64,000 nucleotides of DNA from Epinephelus fuscoguttatus (taxonomy: Eukaryota > Chordata > Actinopteri > Perciformes > Serranidae), in assembly GCF_011397635.1 (NCBI RefSeq), contig NC_064775.1:19698954-19762953 (forward strand), in the 5' to 3' direction. Both the position numbers and the translations under genes were made by a program. The stretch's first letter is position 1. Each line of letters begins with the position of its first letter. The notes beneath the pieces are model-generated. The model saw only the letters and a program-made list of their open reading frames with translations, was not told where the DNA came from and did not search any database. This document shows positions 46,501-54,610 of this stretch, in pieces.

Positions 46501-48020
46501 GGAGGAGTTTGGCTGTCTGACGCTGCTGCTCTCCTCTGCAATGGCGAATTGAGTAAACTCTCATTACGCCTTTGCGCGGCGCATTTAAGGGCGAGGAGAG
46601 GGGCTCATTTGATTGGTGTGATGTGTGTAAAACCCACTCCACGCCTTATCTCCTCCCTCTTTCCGACTTGCGCCGGTAGGAGGGACGGAGGTGGGAAGGA
46701 GGAGTAGCTGCACCAGGCGCAGGGTGTGCCAAACTTACAAAATCTGCCTGGCCACACCCAGCTGGCGAAGCGCAGGTGCACTGCGCCCCCGCCGCGCCTG
46801 GTCTGCAAAACTAGAGCCCTCAGTCTCTTCCTGTTTGTGTGCGTGAGGTGGTTCTGAGTGTGTTTTCGCTCCTATTTTTCTACATCAGGTTTAAAAGTCT
46901 CTTTGGTTTCATTAATGTGTTGCACAGGGAGGTGGTTGCTTTCAGTGCCCCTGTTGAAACTCTTGGCTGAGCCTTTTCCTCTGAGCTTTCCTTTCACTCA
47001 GGATCTCAGTTTGGAGATTGGGGAAGGGTGGGTAGATTTCCCAGAGTTTATACACCACAAGAGTGAAATTTTTCAACAAGGAGACCAAAGTTGACAGTAA
47101 TCATTTTGGAACACATCACCATCAACCACATCCATAATCGATATCCTTGGTCTCAGCAGATCCAGACAGCTGCTGTGTCCCGGCTGCCAAACCATTAGAA
47201 TGTGATCGCTGTCTCCCATCATAAATCACATGTATTGCTTAATACCCACACAGAGAAAACATTATTTGTGAGCCAACATTTGCCTCAAATTATACTCTGT
47301 GTAAGGGATGTTGCAAAATAAGCCCAGACGGATTAAGTCAAGGTCCAGGTGTGGGTTGTTAGGGCATTTACAGCTTCTGCAAAGATGGAGGTGAAGACTG
47401 ACGTCCAACCACAGAGAAGTTTTGAGCACTGGAAATAAATTAGAGTCAGCCTGAACAGCACCAGCATTTTCATCTTGTGTACATCTTTCATAGTAGTACG
47501 GTGAATTTCTACATTTTTATCAAGTAAATAAACAGCAAAAGAAAGAAGTCCACTTCTGCAATAAGATGACAACAAAAAGATTGAAAAAGACTGGTTTGAC
47601 AGGTGGATAAAAGCTTAAAATGTGCAGAATATTTAACAAAAAACAGCAAAATGACTTGCAGTAAGCTTGAATTTTAGCAATTACAGTGAGAACCTTTCTC
47701 TCTGTCTGTCAGGTCTGTGTCTGCTGGCAGTGGTGGTGATGTATGTGATGTGGATCCAGGTCTTGGACACTCTGGAGCAGTTTGCTCTTCATCAGAGAGT
47801 CTCCACTTGCCCCTCGTTTCACCTCAGTGTCCAGCACGGTCCATCTTTCCTTCTGGCTACGGTCGCTGTCTTCTTCTGTCTGCTGGCTGGCGTGCTCTTC
47901 ATCCTGATTGGTCGGAGCATTCAGGGGATACAGATGGATAAAAGAGGCAAAATTCCTGATCTTCCAACATCTGATGTTTTACCTGTGACTCCCTCCGTAA
48001 ATACAGAGGATTCAGTTTAA
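33315..48020 (+). CDS. tmem182: Transmembrane protein 182, claudin/PMP22-like four-pass protein, five coding exons
   Basis: Coding exons are 33315-33497, 34999-35095, 35168-35296, 35388-35525 and 47713-48020. They have phases 0, 1, 1, 1 and GT-AG borders, and join into 284 aa. The order matches TMEM182. TM1 is about 8-28 and is followed by TEYWLLATE (31-39). The claudin-type signature GLFWRC is at 72-77, and NQPPSK (95-100) is shared with mammals. TM2 is about 143-164 (IFLVTGLAAVIIGGF). TM3 is about 174-198, ending in MYVMWIQ. TM4 is about 227-249 (FFCLLAGVLFILIG). The family affects muscle differentiation and is expressed in muscle and fat. The C-terminal tail after TM4 is about 35 residues and ends in EDSV, whereas the mammalian protein (229 aa) stops soon after TM4. 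The extracellular stretch at 43-61 is also longer. Intron 4 is 12.2 kb of mobile DNA. Confidence 0.93.
33599..34155 (+). repeat. Partial TIR/VNTR-family copy in tmem182 intron 1
   Basis: The left terminus is clear: CCAGTCGCCAGAAGACGATG, TTGGCATTATATG and TTTCTGCAAACCACAGATAC (33603-33655). The right-hand blocks are decayed but recognisable near 34070-34150 (CCGAACAGTAACCAACATCC and CAGCGTATCTGCTACATAAT). The array and the inner termini are lost or replaced by unrelated sequence. Confidence 0.5.
34325..34610. mobile_element. Short non-autonomous element with GTCTCATTTATAAA terminal inverted repeats
   Basis: Left end GGTCTCATTTATAAAACAGT (34329-34348) is inverted relative to the right end TGTTTATAAATGAGACAGT (34590-34608). 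The interior starts with GCGTAGGATCCATACC. Such termini belong to a common teleost MITE-like repeat. No coding capacity and no certain target duplication. Confidence 0.6.
35535..37132 (+). mobile_element. TIR/VNTR-family copy interrupted by a LINE tail (tmem182 intron 4)
   Basis: The left part (35535-35832) has GGAGGTGGAGGGGATGAGGG, GATGCACCTGTCAAGC and the CATTGCTGTGTTTCTTGCAG unit. It stops abruptly at TTTTTTAC, where the minus-strand LINE tail begins. The family resumes at about 36427 with several CATCACT...TTTCCTGCC...ATAGTGCCA...AAAAGCAGTTGT units, then the right-hand CATAACCAAGTG block and the right terminus near 37085-37130 (ACAGAAATGTACAATGCC). The interruption shows that the family copy predates the LINE insertion. 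Confidence 0.7.
35833..36426 (-). mobile_element. 5'-truncated LINE 3' UTR, minus orientation, with (AATC)n end
   Basis: This 594-bp block is the reverse complement of 40048-40677, with only scattered differences. It starts with an (ATCA)n run (35839-35853), the LINE's 3' terminal repeat seen from the other strand. It then reads TTTTATTTATAAAGCCCAAT and continues to GTTAGTGACATCCAG. It contains an (AG)n run at 36079-36103. The clean 5' truncation and high identity to the other copy point to recent retrotransposition of one LINE family. Confidence 0.8.
37133..37620 (+). mobile_element. Dead LINE reverse-transcriptase fragment
   Basis: The plus strand, with stops and frame changes, reads NKLSLNVDKTK then IIFGHQKT, the conserved block just after the catalytic Y-x-D-D of LINE reverse transcriptases. 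Further on are LLQTRAIRIINRADY, PTNKLFINSQALKFSELDL and LPDCIQRLFLIREW, the usual C-terminal region. It starts right after the right end of the TIR/VNTR copy. It is a different LINE family from the 39.3 kb element. Confidence 0.65.
37740..38580 (+). repeat. Dispersed repeat with CTATATAATGACGAAAAC start and (TG)n
   Basis: It begins TACTATATAATGACGAAAAC, then CTGTCTGTGGGTG and a TG run. The body has GTGAAATTTGGCACAG, GACCTGAAACTTTGCAC and AAACTTGGTAGATATG sentences. Such text occurs in widely dispersed, non-coding fish and frog repeats, possibly Helitron-related. I cannot place its end precisely and see no transposase or Rep/helicase frame. Confidence 0.4.
39298..40677 (+). mobile_element. 5'-truncated LINE (CR1/L2/Rex-like) with C-terminal reverse transcriptase and full 3' UTR
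   Basis: An open frame to 39881 (about 193 codons) encodes the end of a LINE polyprotein. It contains RTAFFHLRNIAKIRP, KLVHAFVTSRLDYCNSLL, LKTLQLIQNAAARVLTGT, ISPVLASLHWLP, FKILLLTYKALNGQAPSYL and APLLWNHLPVTVR. The frame is intact, which is unusual in this window and suggests youth. The 3' UTR (39882-40677) has two (TC)n runs (39978-40010 and 40373-40405). It ends GGGCTCTATAAATAAAATTG followed by an ATTGATTGATTGA terminal repeat. The catalytic reverse-transcriptase core and any endonuclease are absent, so the copy cannot move itself. Confidence 0.85.
40690..42060 (-). mobile_element. Fold-back element with an acidic, P2X7-tail-like reading frame
   Basis: Arms at about 40790-40925 and 41225-41411 are reverse complements. 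The best 60 bp around CGACGATTTGGGAGTTATGC differ at about two positions. Between them, on the minus strand from 41152, is a frame starting MDDFKCDFEEFLV, then DTDPEPYLFEPEHTDEELHV, HAEQARREAESS. That pattern (E-P-Y-x-F-E-P-E, E-E-L) recurs at the start of proteins annotated as P2X7-like intracellular-domain proteins in teleosts. No cysteine-rich domain follows, so the gene is incomplete. The right part (41700-42050) looks like its promoter/5' exon and ends near GCACAGCTGCTTTAAA. Confidence 0.5.
42544..43470. other. tmem182 intron 4 segment: nothing recognised
   Basis: No exon, RNA or repeat boundary that I can support. Poly-T at 43286-43299 only. Confidence 0.4.
43477..43520. repeat. (TATC)n followed by (AT)n microsatellite
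   Basis: A perfect (CTAT)n tetranucleotide run of about seven units is directly followed by a short (AT)n run. Confidence 0.9.
44390..45340 (+). mobile_element. LINE-related decayed segment
   Basis: Near 45160-45320 the plus strand, with one frame change, reads AQTELGKKNFYVLCS/APLTWNNL-like text followed by DLKLS and VSDFKALIRMNE. This is the (E-L-G-K-K-A-F ... S-A-P-x-x-W-N-x-L) motif of LINE C-terminal ends. Upstream sequence to about 44390 is AT-rich and probably part of the same degraded copy. The start is uncertain. Confidence 0.4.
45449..45570. repeat. (GTGAA)n pentanucleotide repeat with internal variants
   Basis: Imperfect tandem AAGTG/GAAGTGA units include variants GACGT, GATGT and GGAGT in local clusters. 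The clusters suggest spread of variants by slippage or conversion. Confidence 0.85.
45792..46819. mobile_element. Non-autonomous TIR element, 1.03 kb, with TCA target duplication
   Basis: The left end GGGCTCTAGTTT (45792-45803) is inverted at the right end AAACTAGAGCCC (46808-46819). TCA flanks both sides (45789-45791 and 46820-46822). The terminal 150 bp on each side are strikingly GC-rich with GCGCAG and GCGC words, while the middle is ordinary. A 3-bp duplication is typical of PIF/Harbinger elements. No transposase is present. It lies inside tmem182 intron 4. Confidence 0.7.
46823..47712. other. tmem182 intron 4, last part: nothing recognised
   Basis: No feature is supported apart from the polypyrimidine tract and AG acceptor of the last tmem182 exon at 47711-47712. 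Confidence 0.4.
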
Positions 48021-48450
48021 ACAAGTGCCATGATGGGAATTATATGAGGCCACTAAAAAATGTACTGTAATGTAAATGTACTGATAAAAATGTACATGTT
48101 GTCCTAACTTGAGGTTTAGTCGGGCAGCATAAGTAGAAAAAACAGTGTTTTATATATTATGCGTGTGTAGAGTATGTAAAAGGAGTTTAGAGGAACTTGT
48201 TCTTTATTTGAATATTTCATTTTATGCAACTACTTTTCTACAGAACTGCATTTCATTTCATTGCATGTCAACCAGCTACAACATTGAAAGTTCATCAATA
48301 ACAGTATTCCAATAGATGACATTCATAATGTGAACTTTATTACTTTTAATAAATTTAATCTTCCTTGTATTCTTCCTTTTGCTCATCTTTCTCTTCTTCT
48401 TACCATGGAATCTGCCTTTCCATGCATGAAAATAAACCAAACTTTGCACA
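48021..48450 (+). other. tmem182: tmem182 3' untranslated region
   Basis: AT-rich sequence after the stop. An AATAAA is at 48430-48435 (GAAAATAAACC), the likely polyadenylation signal. An internal AATAAATTTAAT near 48350 is a weaker alternative. Confidence 0.6.
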
Positions 48451-48979
48451 CAGGTCCAGTCCTATGCCAGAGTTCCTCGACTAAATTTTGGGGCTGATAG
48501 TCTTGGTTGTGGCGCTACAGCAACTGTCAGAAGATTAAAAGTGAGTGCAACTTTCACCATCAGTGTAGCTCCAATTGAGCCAGAAGATACTCTAACCTGC
48601 AGGAATTATTAAGTCCATCACACTGTTTTTCTCAAAAAATGCAAAACTATTTAAACCTAACTGCTCCCACATTTTTTTCTCAATTGACACCAAACTTGTG
48701 CATCAAAAACTTTTAGTGTGAACGGCTACTGCGAATTAAATAAATCTACAATGTGCATGAAAAAAGACATGACATGACATTCTCATGCTATGGTAGTGTG
48801 GTACATTTGAGAATTGACCTATGGCTAAGCCCCACCCTCAAACGTGATTAGCCAGTCACAGTGCGTATAGCCATTCCCACACACTCAGACATTCTCTGCA
48901 TGGATGTCCATTGAAATGCATTACAGAAAGTCAGTTTTGTTTGGTTTTATGAGCTTTTTCTGAGATTTGAAGTTTAAAA

Positions 48980-49165
48980 ATGGTCAAACGGTGTGTATGG
49001 GGTACATGCAACTCCGACACAAGGTATCCTGAGAGGCTGGGTGACGGGGTGTATTTTTTACACTTTAAACCACATCTCCACCGAGAAAAGTGTCTCCTTT
49101 GGATAAAGTTGTGCGGTAGACCACAACATCAACTCAACGTGAATAAGATTAACAATCTGTTTTAA
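48980..49165 (+). pseudogene. THAP-domain exon of a transposase (fragment)
   Basis: 61 codons with C5 and C10 as the first zinc-binding pair, then W and C of the WIxxCxR box at about 43-50. The following histidine-containing segment (usually C-x2-H) is absent because the frame ends at a TAA that overlaps a splice-donor-like GGTAAGT at about 49165. It is therefore either an exon with its donor slightly earlier or a truncated relic. Confidence 0.5.
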
Positions 49166-49362
49166 GGTAAGTCAACATTGTGTTTGGGGCAAAATATTGT
49201 CACTTTGCTGGAAAGAAATATAATGTTATCTTTAACATCTCTAGCTAACGTTAGCTAAAGTTAGACAAACGTTAGCTCCTAGCTGCGTTGTTCATCATGT
49301 CACCTTGTTTGCTGGGAGTTTATTTAGCCTATTTTGTTCTAGTTTTGTACTTTGGTGATCGT

Positions 49363-50111
49363 TAGGGTTGGGATCCAGATCCGGTTCTTTTTTGGAAGTG
49401 GGTCCAAAGTTCTGGTTCCGCAAACGGTTCCACCACATTTGGAGTAATGGTTCCTGCAAACGGTTCCTAGATTGTCAAAAAAAAACCAAACATCACATGC
49501 ATTTCCATTAGAGTGCGGCACGGGCCACATATTTCTGTCTGAACCTGACCGAGCCCAACATTATTTAATTATTAAAGCACTGAGTTTTTGTCACACAGTT
49601 GTTATGGTTACAGGCTATTTAACAGGCCAGGCGTGCGCTGTGGGTGCTCGGCGGAGAGGGAGACCTCCGTGTTTGAGATGGGTGCGGGCGGCGGGATGTC
49701 CGAGGCTTCCAGCAAGGGGAGCAGTAGAAACAAACAGCCAATGTGTGTGCCCAAGCATGAATGCATTTAAGTATTTTTTATGACATTGCTGTGGTTAATT
49801 TGAAGTAATAGTGTTACTGTAGAAATCAGAGAATCACTTTTTGTTACATATCCTCAGGGAGATGATACAAGCTCTAAATCTGAAATACACACCACACACA
49901 TGTATTTTCATCTAATTGTACTGTGCAAGTTAGAATAAAGTTTTTGTATTTGTATGATTGCATTTGTGTTTATTATATACTTGTTTTTAGTATAGCAAGT
50001 ATAATGAATATAATGTAGGAATCGGTAAGAGGAATCGGTAAGCAATCAGACCGTTAAGAAGGAATCGGTAAGGAATCAGAATCGTTAAAATCCTAAAGAG
50101 TCCCAACCCTA
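49363..50111. mobile_element. Non-autonomous hAT-like element nested in the THAP transposon
   Basis: The terminal inverted repeats are TAGGGTTGGGA (49363-49373) and TCCCAACCCTA (50101-50111). A perfect 8-bp duplication GTGATCGT lies at 49355-49362 and 50112-50119. The 8-bp duplication and the TAGGG-type terminus are diagnostic of hAT. Inside are subterminal GGTTCC(G)CAAACGGTTCC repeats on the left and GGAATCGGTAAG repeats on the right (50018-50070). No transposase is encoded. Confidence 0.88.
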
Positions 50112-50770
50112 GTGATCGTACATCATTGTTAGCTGTTGTCCATAGGGCTCTAGTTAAGCTAACGTTAACTTCTGGAGCTTAGCTTCATTAACTTACCTGT
50201 AATCGCAGAGATAACAGAGGTTGGCAAACGTTATGCTGATTGATGCAGTGTAAATACTGTAGCACCAAACTAACGGAGAGACACTCTTGGTAAAGATGGT
50301 AAAAAGGCCGTTATCCTTTTCTCATATTCTGAGCCAAAAACCTTAACTTCATGGCGCTTTGATGCACCAAAATTTGATTGTTATGTCTCCAAAAATCATC
50401 AATTGCCTCCTGCGAAATGCCGTGTAATGTGACACCTGCCATAGCGCCGGTCACTGAATGTTGATATTTTGTCCGAGTGAATGGAGGGGGGTGGGGCTTA
50501 GCCATAGGTCAATTGTATCTCATAAACTGAATTTTTGACAATATTTTGAATTCTCTCCTCATGAACGTTATTGCAATCAGTGGAAATGGGGGCATCTTGA
50601 AACATGAAACATCACTTAGAGAGCAATCAATGTTTGTCAAAATAAAGTGCAGACATCTTCATGATGTCTAAATAAATTCTCAGAATTAATAATTAATTCC
50701 TTTTTTTTTTTGGTTTAGTTTAACAACACTTTGAAATCTGCCTTTACATGCAACTCAGGTGATTGTCTAA

Positions 50771-52266
50771 TGCTGCGTTCCAGGCAAGTTTCTGAGCCCC
50801 TAAGTTACCACTTCAAGTCACAACTCACGACTTGATAGCATTCCAGGCAAGTCACGCCAAACTGTCAAACCAACATGGCAGACTGCGCAGGGTATATGTT
50901 TATTTATGATCACTTCTATCGCCAAAGGTGCCGGTTCCTTGCCCATTTGAGCGAAACGGAGGAGGAAAAACGCACATAAAGGTCACAAATGCTATTATAC
51001 TTTTTATTTTACGTTATCTGTGTGTTTGGAAACATATTTTGTATTGACTTATTCTCACACTGGAAACTAGCTGTTAGAGCGGCTGCCAATAATGCGTTAA
51101 CATTAGGGTTATTTTTTGTCAATTTCTCACCGAGTATCACCTGCATCAACACTGCATCCATGGGGCTGCCATTGTTGTTTAGAGGAGTAAGGTAATTGGT
51201 TTAGAGTGCTGTGTGACGTCAGAAAGCGTAAATGGGAGTACATCAATCTGGTATGAGTTCACGGGGGGTAAGTTATGGGTTTGACTACTGTTCCAGTGCA
51301 CTTTCACGGGTAGAAGGTTGTAAAAACACAAGTTACAGGCAGAGTCCTGCACGGGTCCAGTTTTCAAGATCCGCCCCGACCCCACCCAGGGACGTACAAA
51401 CCCGCACCCGAACCGTAAACCTGCTCATCAGGCCAATTAGTACCGCGACCCGGTTCGACCCATTGAAACACGACCCGCAGCCTGACCCGTAACCTGGATT
51501 TAAAGTAATCATTTTGGGTCATATTGGCTGAATATTGAACAGCATATCGCCACAGTTAAGGCGCCAGTAAGTAAACAACCACCTGAATGAAACAGCTCTC
51601 ACAATAAAAACCTGACTTCAGCTCCATCATCAACCCTCTGTGTTCTTCTCCCATACGACTGTAAAAGCACTTGTTTGTTACGTTTAATGCTTTTAAACTT
51701 TTAATCTATGTAAAGGAACTTTACATGTGTAATAATAGACTTACTTTCTGTCTAGAGCGACGTTCAGCAGTTACGAGCCGTCACGTGTTTTTAGAATCCA
51801 TCGAGGAGAGAAATAATCCATCAGGGAAACAATTCAGAAACATTATAAAGTGATAGTTGTACGTTTTATCCACTTATTTCTCAAATACCTAAATAATTAT
51901 TTACTGTTTTGGAAGCGGCGCTTGTTAGACGGTGGCAGCCATGCTGATTCTGTCATCCAATCACAAATTGTGTTATTAGATGGTGAAACGCGTGTAAACA
52001 ACTGAACCAATGACCGTTGCGAAATAGCGGAGGCGATCCTCAGAGAGTAGATAATGACTAAGATAGTTATCTGTAGTTTACTGAACTAATGACTGATGTG
52101 TTTATCTAAAACCTGTGATCCGACCCGCATGTTATTTTTTCCACCCAGGTCCGAACCCGGGAAATTTAAAAAAAAAAAAAAAAAAAAAAACACCCGCAAA
52201 TCAGCTGTTTTTGCGGGTACCCGACCCAGTGCAGGACTCTGGTTACAGGTTGCCTGGAACGCAGCA
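50771..52266. mobile_element. Harbinger-like non-autonomous element, split by a second hAT insertion
   Basis: Left end TGCTGCGTTCCAGGCAA (50771-50787) and right end TTGCCTGGAACGCAGCA (52250-52266) are perfect inverted repeats. TAA flanks both sides (50768-50770 and 52267-52269), the usual PIF/Harbinger 3-bp duplication. A second copy of the TTCCAGGCAAG word is present near 50841. Removing the insert leaves an element of about 0.6 kb with no transposase. Confidence 0.85.
51340..52241. mobile_element. Non-autonomous hAT-like element nested in the Harbinger-like element
   Basis: Terminal repeats CAGAGTCCTGCACGGGTC (51340-51357) and GACCCAGTGCAGGACTCTG (52223-52241) are inverted. A perfect 8-bp duplication GTTACAGG is at 51332-51339 and 52242-52249. 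Subterminal regions are full of GACCCG/CGGGTC words (51365-51490 and 52119-52226). The 902-bp element has no transposase frame. A poly-A stretch is near 52169-52190. Confidence 0.9.
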
Positions 52267-52359
52267 TAATAACACAGTGTGAAGCCAGTCTGTGGTTTCT
52301 TTCTTTCTTTTTTTTTTTTTTTTAATGCAAAGCACTTAACCTTTACTTGAAAGAAGGTA

Positions 52360-53400
52360 CCGTATTTTCCTCAAATAATAGCCAGGGCTACTATTTGAAG
52401 GAGGCTTTTAATAAAAATAAAAAAAATAATAAAAATCACAGCCAAATTTGAAAATACAAATACTGTATTTTTTTATTTAAACAGCAGAAATATTGATGTA
52501 AACTTTTCTTTACAGTAAAAATCTATATTTTTAATATAGTATTATAAATAAAGTACTGTATTATTTACAGTAACAAACTTTAACAGTAAAAATATGTTTT
52601 TGTGTTTTTGTAAGTCACCACTATTTACTAGTAGTTTTTTGTGGTTCATATTCAACAGAATTCAACAGAATAATTGCCATAAAAATTGACATGAGCCATT
52701 AACAGAAGAAAAAACACCAGCTATTGTATAAACCACTGAGTGCCTTGACATCAGTGAACCATTCAGCAATCACAAGGCATCCTGATGCTTCATGCCTCAA
52801 TTTAACATTCTCCTCACCACACCTTCTCCTCCTCTGTCACTACTCTGTCTGTTTCGTCAATGGCGATTATATCACACTCTTTAAGCTTCTTCTCTGCTAT
52901 CTCGCGAGAAGAAAAGGTGACGAAGTTTACCAGCTTGTTGATGAAGTGCTCCGCATCCTTTTGTGCAAGTGAGGTCTGCTTTCTGATCGTCAAGTTGTTT
53001 CTTTGCATGAACCGCTCCAACCATCCCTGACTTGCATGAAAGTCGTCACCACGGCGGTCATTTGTTTCAGGAAAAACCGCCATCGCTTTCGCCTGGATCA
53101 TCTTGCGAGTCACCCTTAAATGTTTGGCTCGTCGATCCAGTACCCAGCCCCGTAATGTAGCCTCCATGTCCTCACTAATGCGTCGCCTTCCTCCGCCTTG
53201 CAGTCTGGCCAGACGTCAACCTCCGCTTCGAGTTCTACCTTCTGCTTTTTCCAAGCTCTCGCTTGCCTGGCATCAATCTTAAAATGCCTTGCGGCATAAT
53301 TCAACTGCAATACATACATTATAAATAAATGTAAGGGGAAGAGGAAAAAAAAATTCAAAAAAAGTTTAAATAGTACTACAAGCAATATTCCACAATTCCA
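52360..53400 (-). pseudogene. Broken pogo-like (CENP-B/Tigger type) transposase
   Basis: The minus strand carries LNYAARHFKIDARQARAWKK, QKVELEAEV (53310-53200), then in another frame MEATLRGWVLDRRAKHLRV, FHASQGWLERFMQRNNL, IRKQTSLAQKD and CDIIAIDET (53167-52845). This is the usual helix-turn-helix plus CENP-B-type DNA-binding part. It ends just after the first catalytic aspartate (I-D-E-T) of the DDE domain. The frame changes near 53200, and the remaining DDE residues are missing. GCAG just before LNYAAR looks like an intron acceptor. The plus-strand end TACCGTATTTTCCTCAAATA with ATAGCC (52360-52390) matches pogo-like termini. It is inactive. Confidence 0.75.
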
Positions 53401-53639
53401 GCATAGCTGAAATAATAAGTGGCCCTAAAGCCAAACCCTATAATTTGGAGTGTGACCACAGCTTTTACAAACCTCTAAGATACTGTAGATTCTTCAAGCT
53501 GGTGTGTCTGAAAGCCTGACTCATGCTTAACACTTCCGGATAAATCAAGTTAAAATTGCCCTTAAGATTTGTTCTGTGAGAGGATAAGTTGCCTATTGTC
53601 TTGACCTGTGAGGTGAGAAACAGTTTTTGAGAGGAGTAA

Positions 53640-54610
53640 GTGTAGCCGGGGTGATCTGCAGATCCCAGCTATGCTGCGTTGTGTTCTGGTGCTCAACGAG
53701 AGTCTGGACACACTAGCAAGTCTGGTGAACTCAGGTTTATTCCTGTTTTGAGTAAAGAGAGCAAAACGCTATCAACATGGGCTCTTTCTCCACCACAACA
53801 CGGCTCTTGCAGTCAAGCTTAGTGCAGACTGACATACCGGTATATTTAAGTGTAACTTAAAATAGTTTGTGTTTAATAAAGGAAAATACAATAAAAATAA
53901 AAATGAATTACAAACATTGCCTTGTATCTGAAAGTGAATCTCATCTGTTCACAATGAATATATAAATTAGGCTTAGCCTACAGTGACACCCCTAAGGATA
54001 CATAAATCATCACAGTGTGTGTGTGTGTCAACCAATCAATTAACACAAAAGAAAATACATATCTAAAAAAACAGTCCTGAAGCGGCTGTGGCTCTATGAA
54101 AGAAGTCATATTACGCCATCTTACAATACAATAAGTCTGAAATGAAAAACACATTTACAGAACACGGTAATGGGAATACAGTTCATATAAACATACCAGT
54201 TTTGAGTGTAAAGAGAGCAAAACGCTGTCAACATGGGCTCTTTCTCCACCACAACACGCCTAACATGAGTTAAAGACAAGCTTAACCGTGTATCTGGCAG
54301 GAAGATTACATGGCGAACGACAGCCCACACACAACAGACACGTGTTTTAGCTAGCTCTCTCAAACTCTCTGAAATCACTTCACAGGCAAAATATGTAAGA
54401 AAAAATACAGCATGGCTTATCTCTCTAACTGACATGAAAAATAACCGGAGTTCCATGCACCTAAATCAACATTAACCTTCACAGTTTCACTTTATGCATG
54501 AGCCGCATTAAATACATACCTCTCGCAGTCAAGCTCAGCGCAGACTGACGAGAGATCGCAATTGCTGCAATGCGTCCACTCGCAACCAGCAGAGGGCGCA
54601 ATAACACAAC
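53640..54610. repeat. Unclassified repeat with a 60-bp internal direct repeat
   Basis: The segment at 53746-53811 (TTTTGAGTAAAGAGAGCAAA, then ACATGGGCTCTTTCTCCACC) recurs at 54200-54257 with two small differences. In the first copy it is directly followed by TGCAGTCAAGCTTAGTGCAG (53809-53828). In the second that sequence lies about 275 bp further on (54535-54555). The first copy thus looks like a deletion derivative of the second. No coding domain was recognised, and the class is unknown (LTR or DNA element possible). Confidence 0.5.

Larger units (their letters stand above)
48816..50510 (+). mobile_element. TIR transposon remnant encoding a THAP-like domain, split by a hAT insertion
   Basis: The left end GACCTATGGCTAAGCCCCAC (48816-48835) is matched inverted at 50489-50510. 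AATT lies outside both ends (48812-48815 and 50511-50514), a possible 4-bp duplication or part of the termini. The plus-strand frame from 48980 starts MVKRCVWGTCNSDTRYP, followed by FLHFKPH, WIKLCGRP and LNVNKINNLF. This is the order of a THAP zinc-finger (C-x4-C, then W-I-x-x-C-x-R), as found at the N-terminus of P, Kolobok and ISL2EU-type transposases. The frame stops at 49165 next to a GTAAGT, so the rest of the transposase is missing. Confidence 0.65.
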
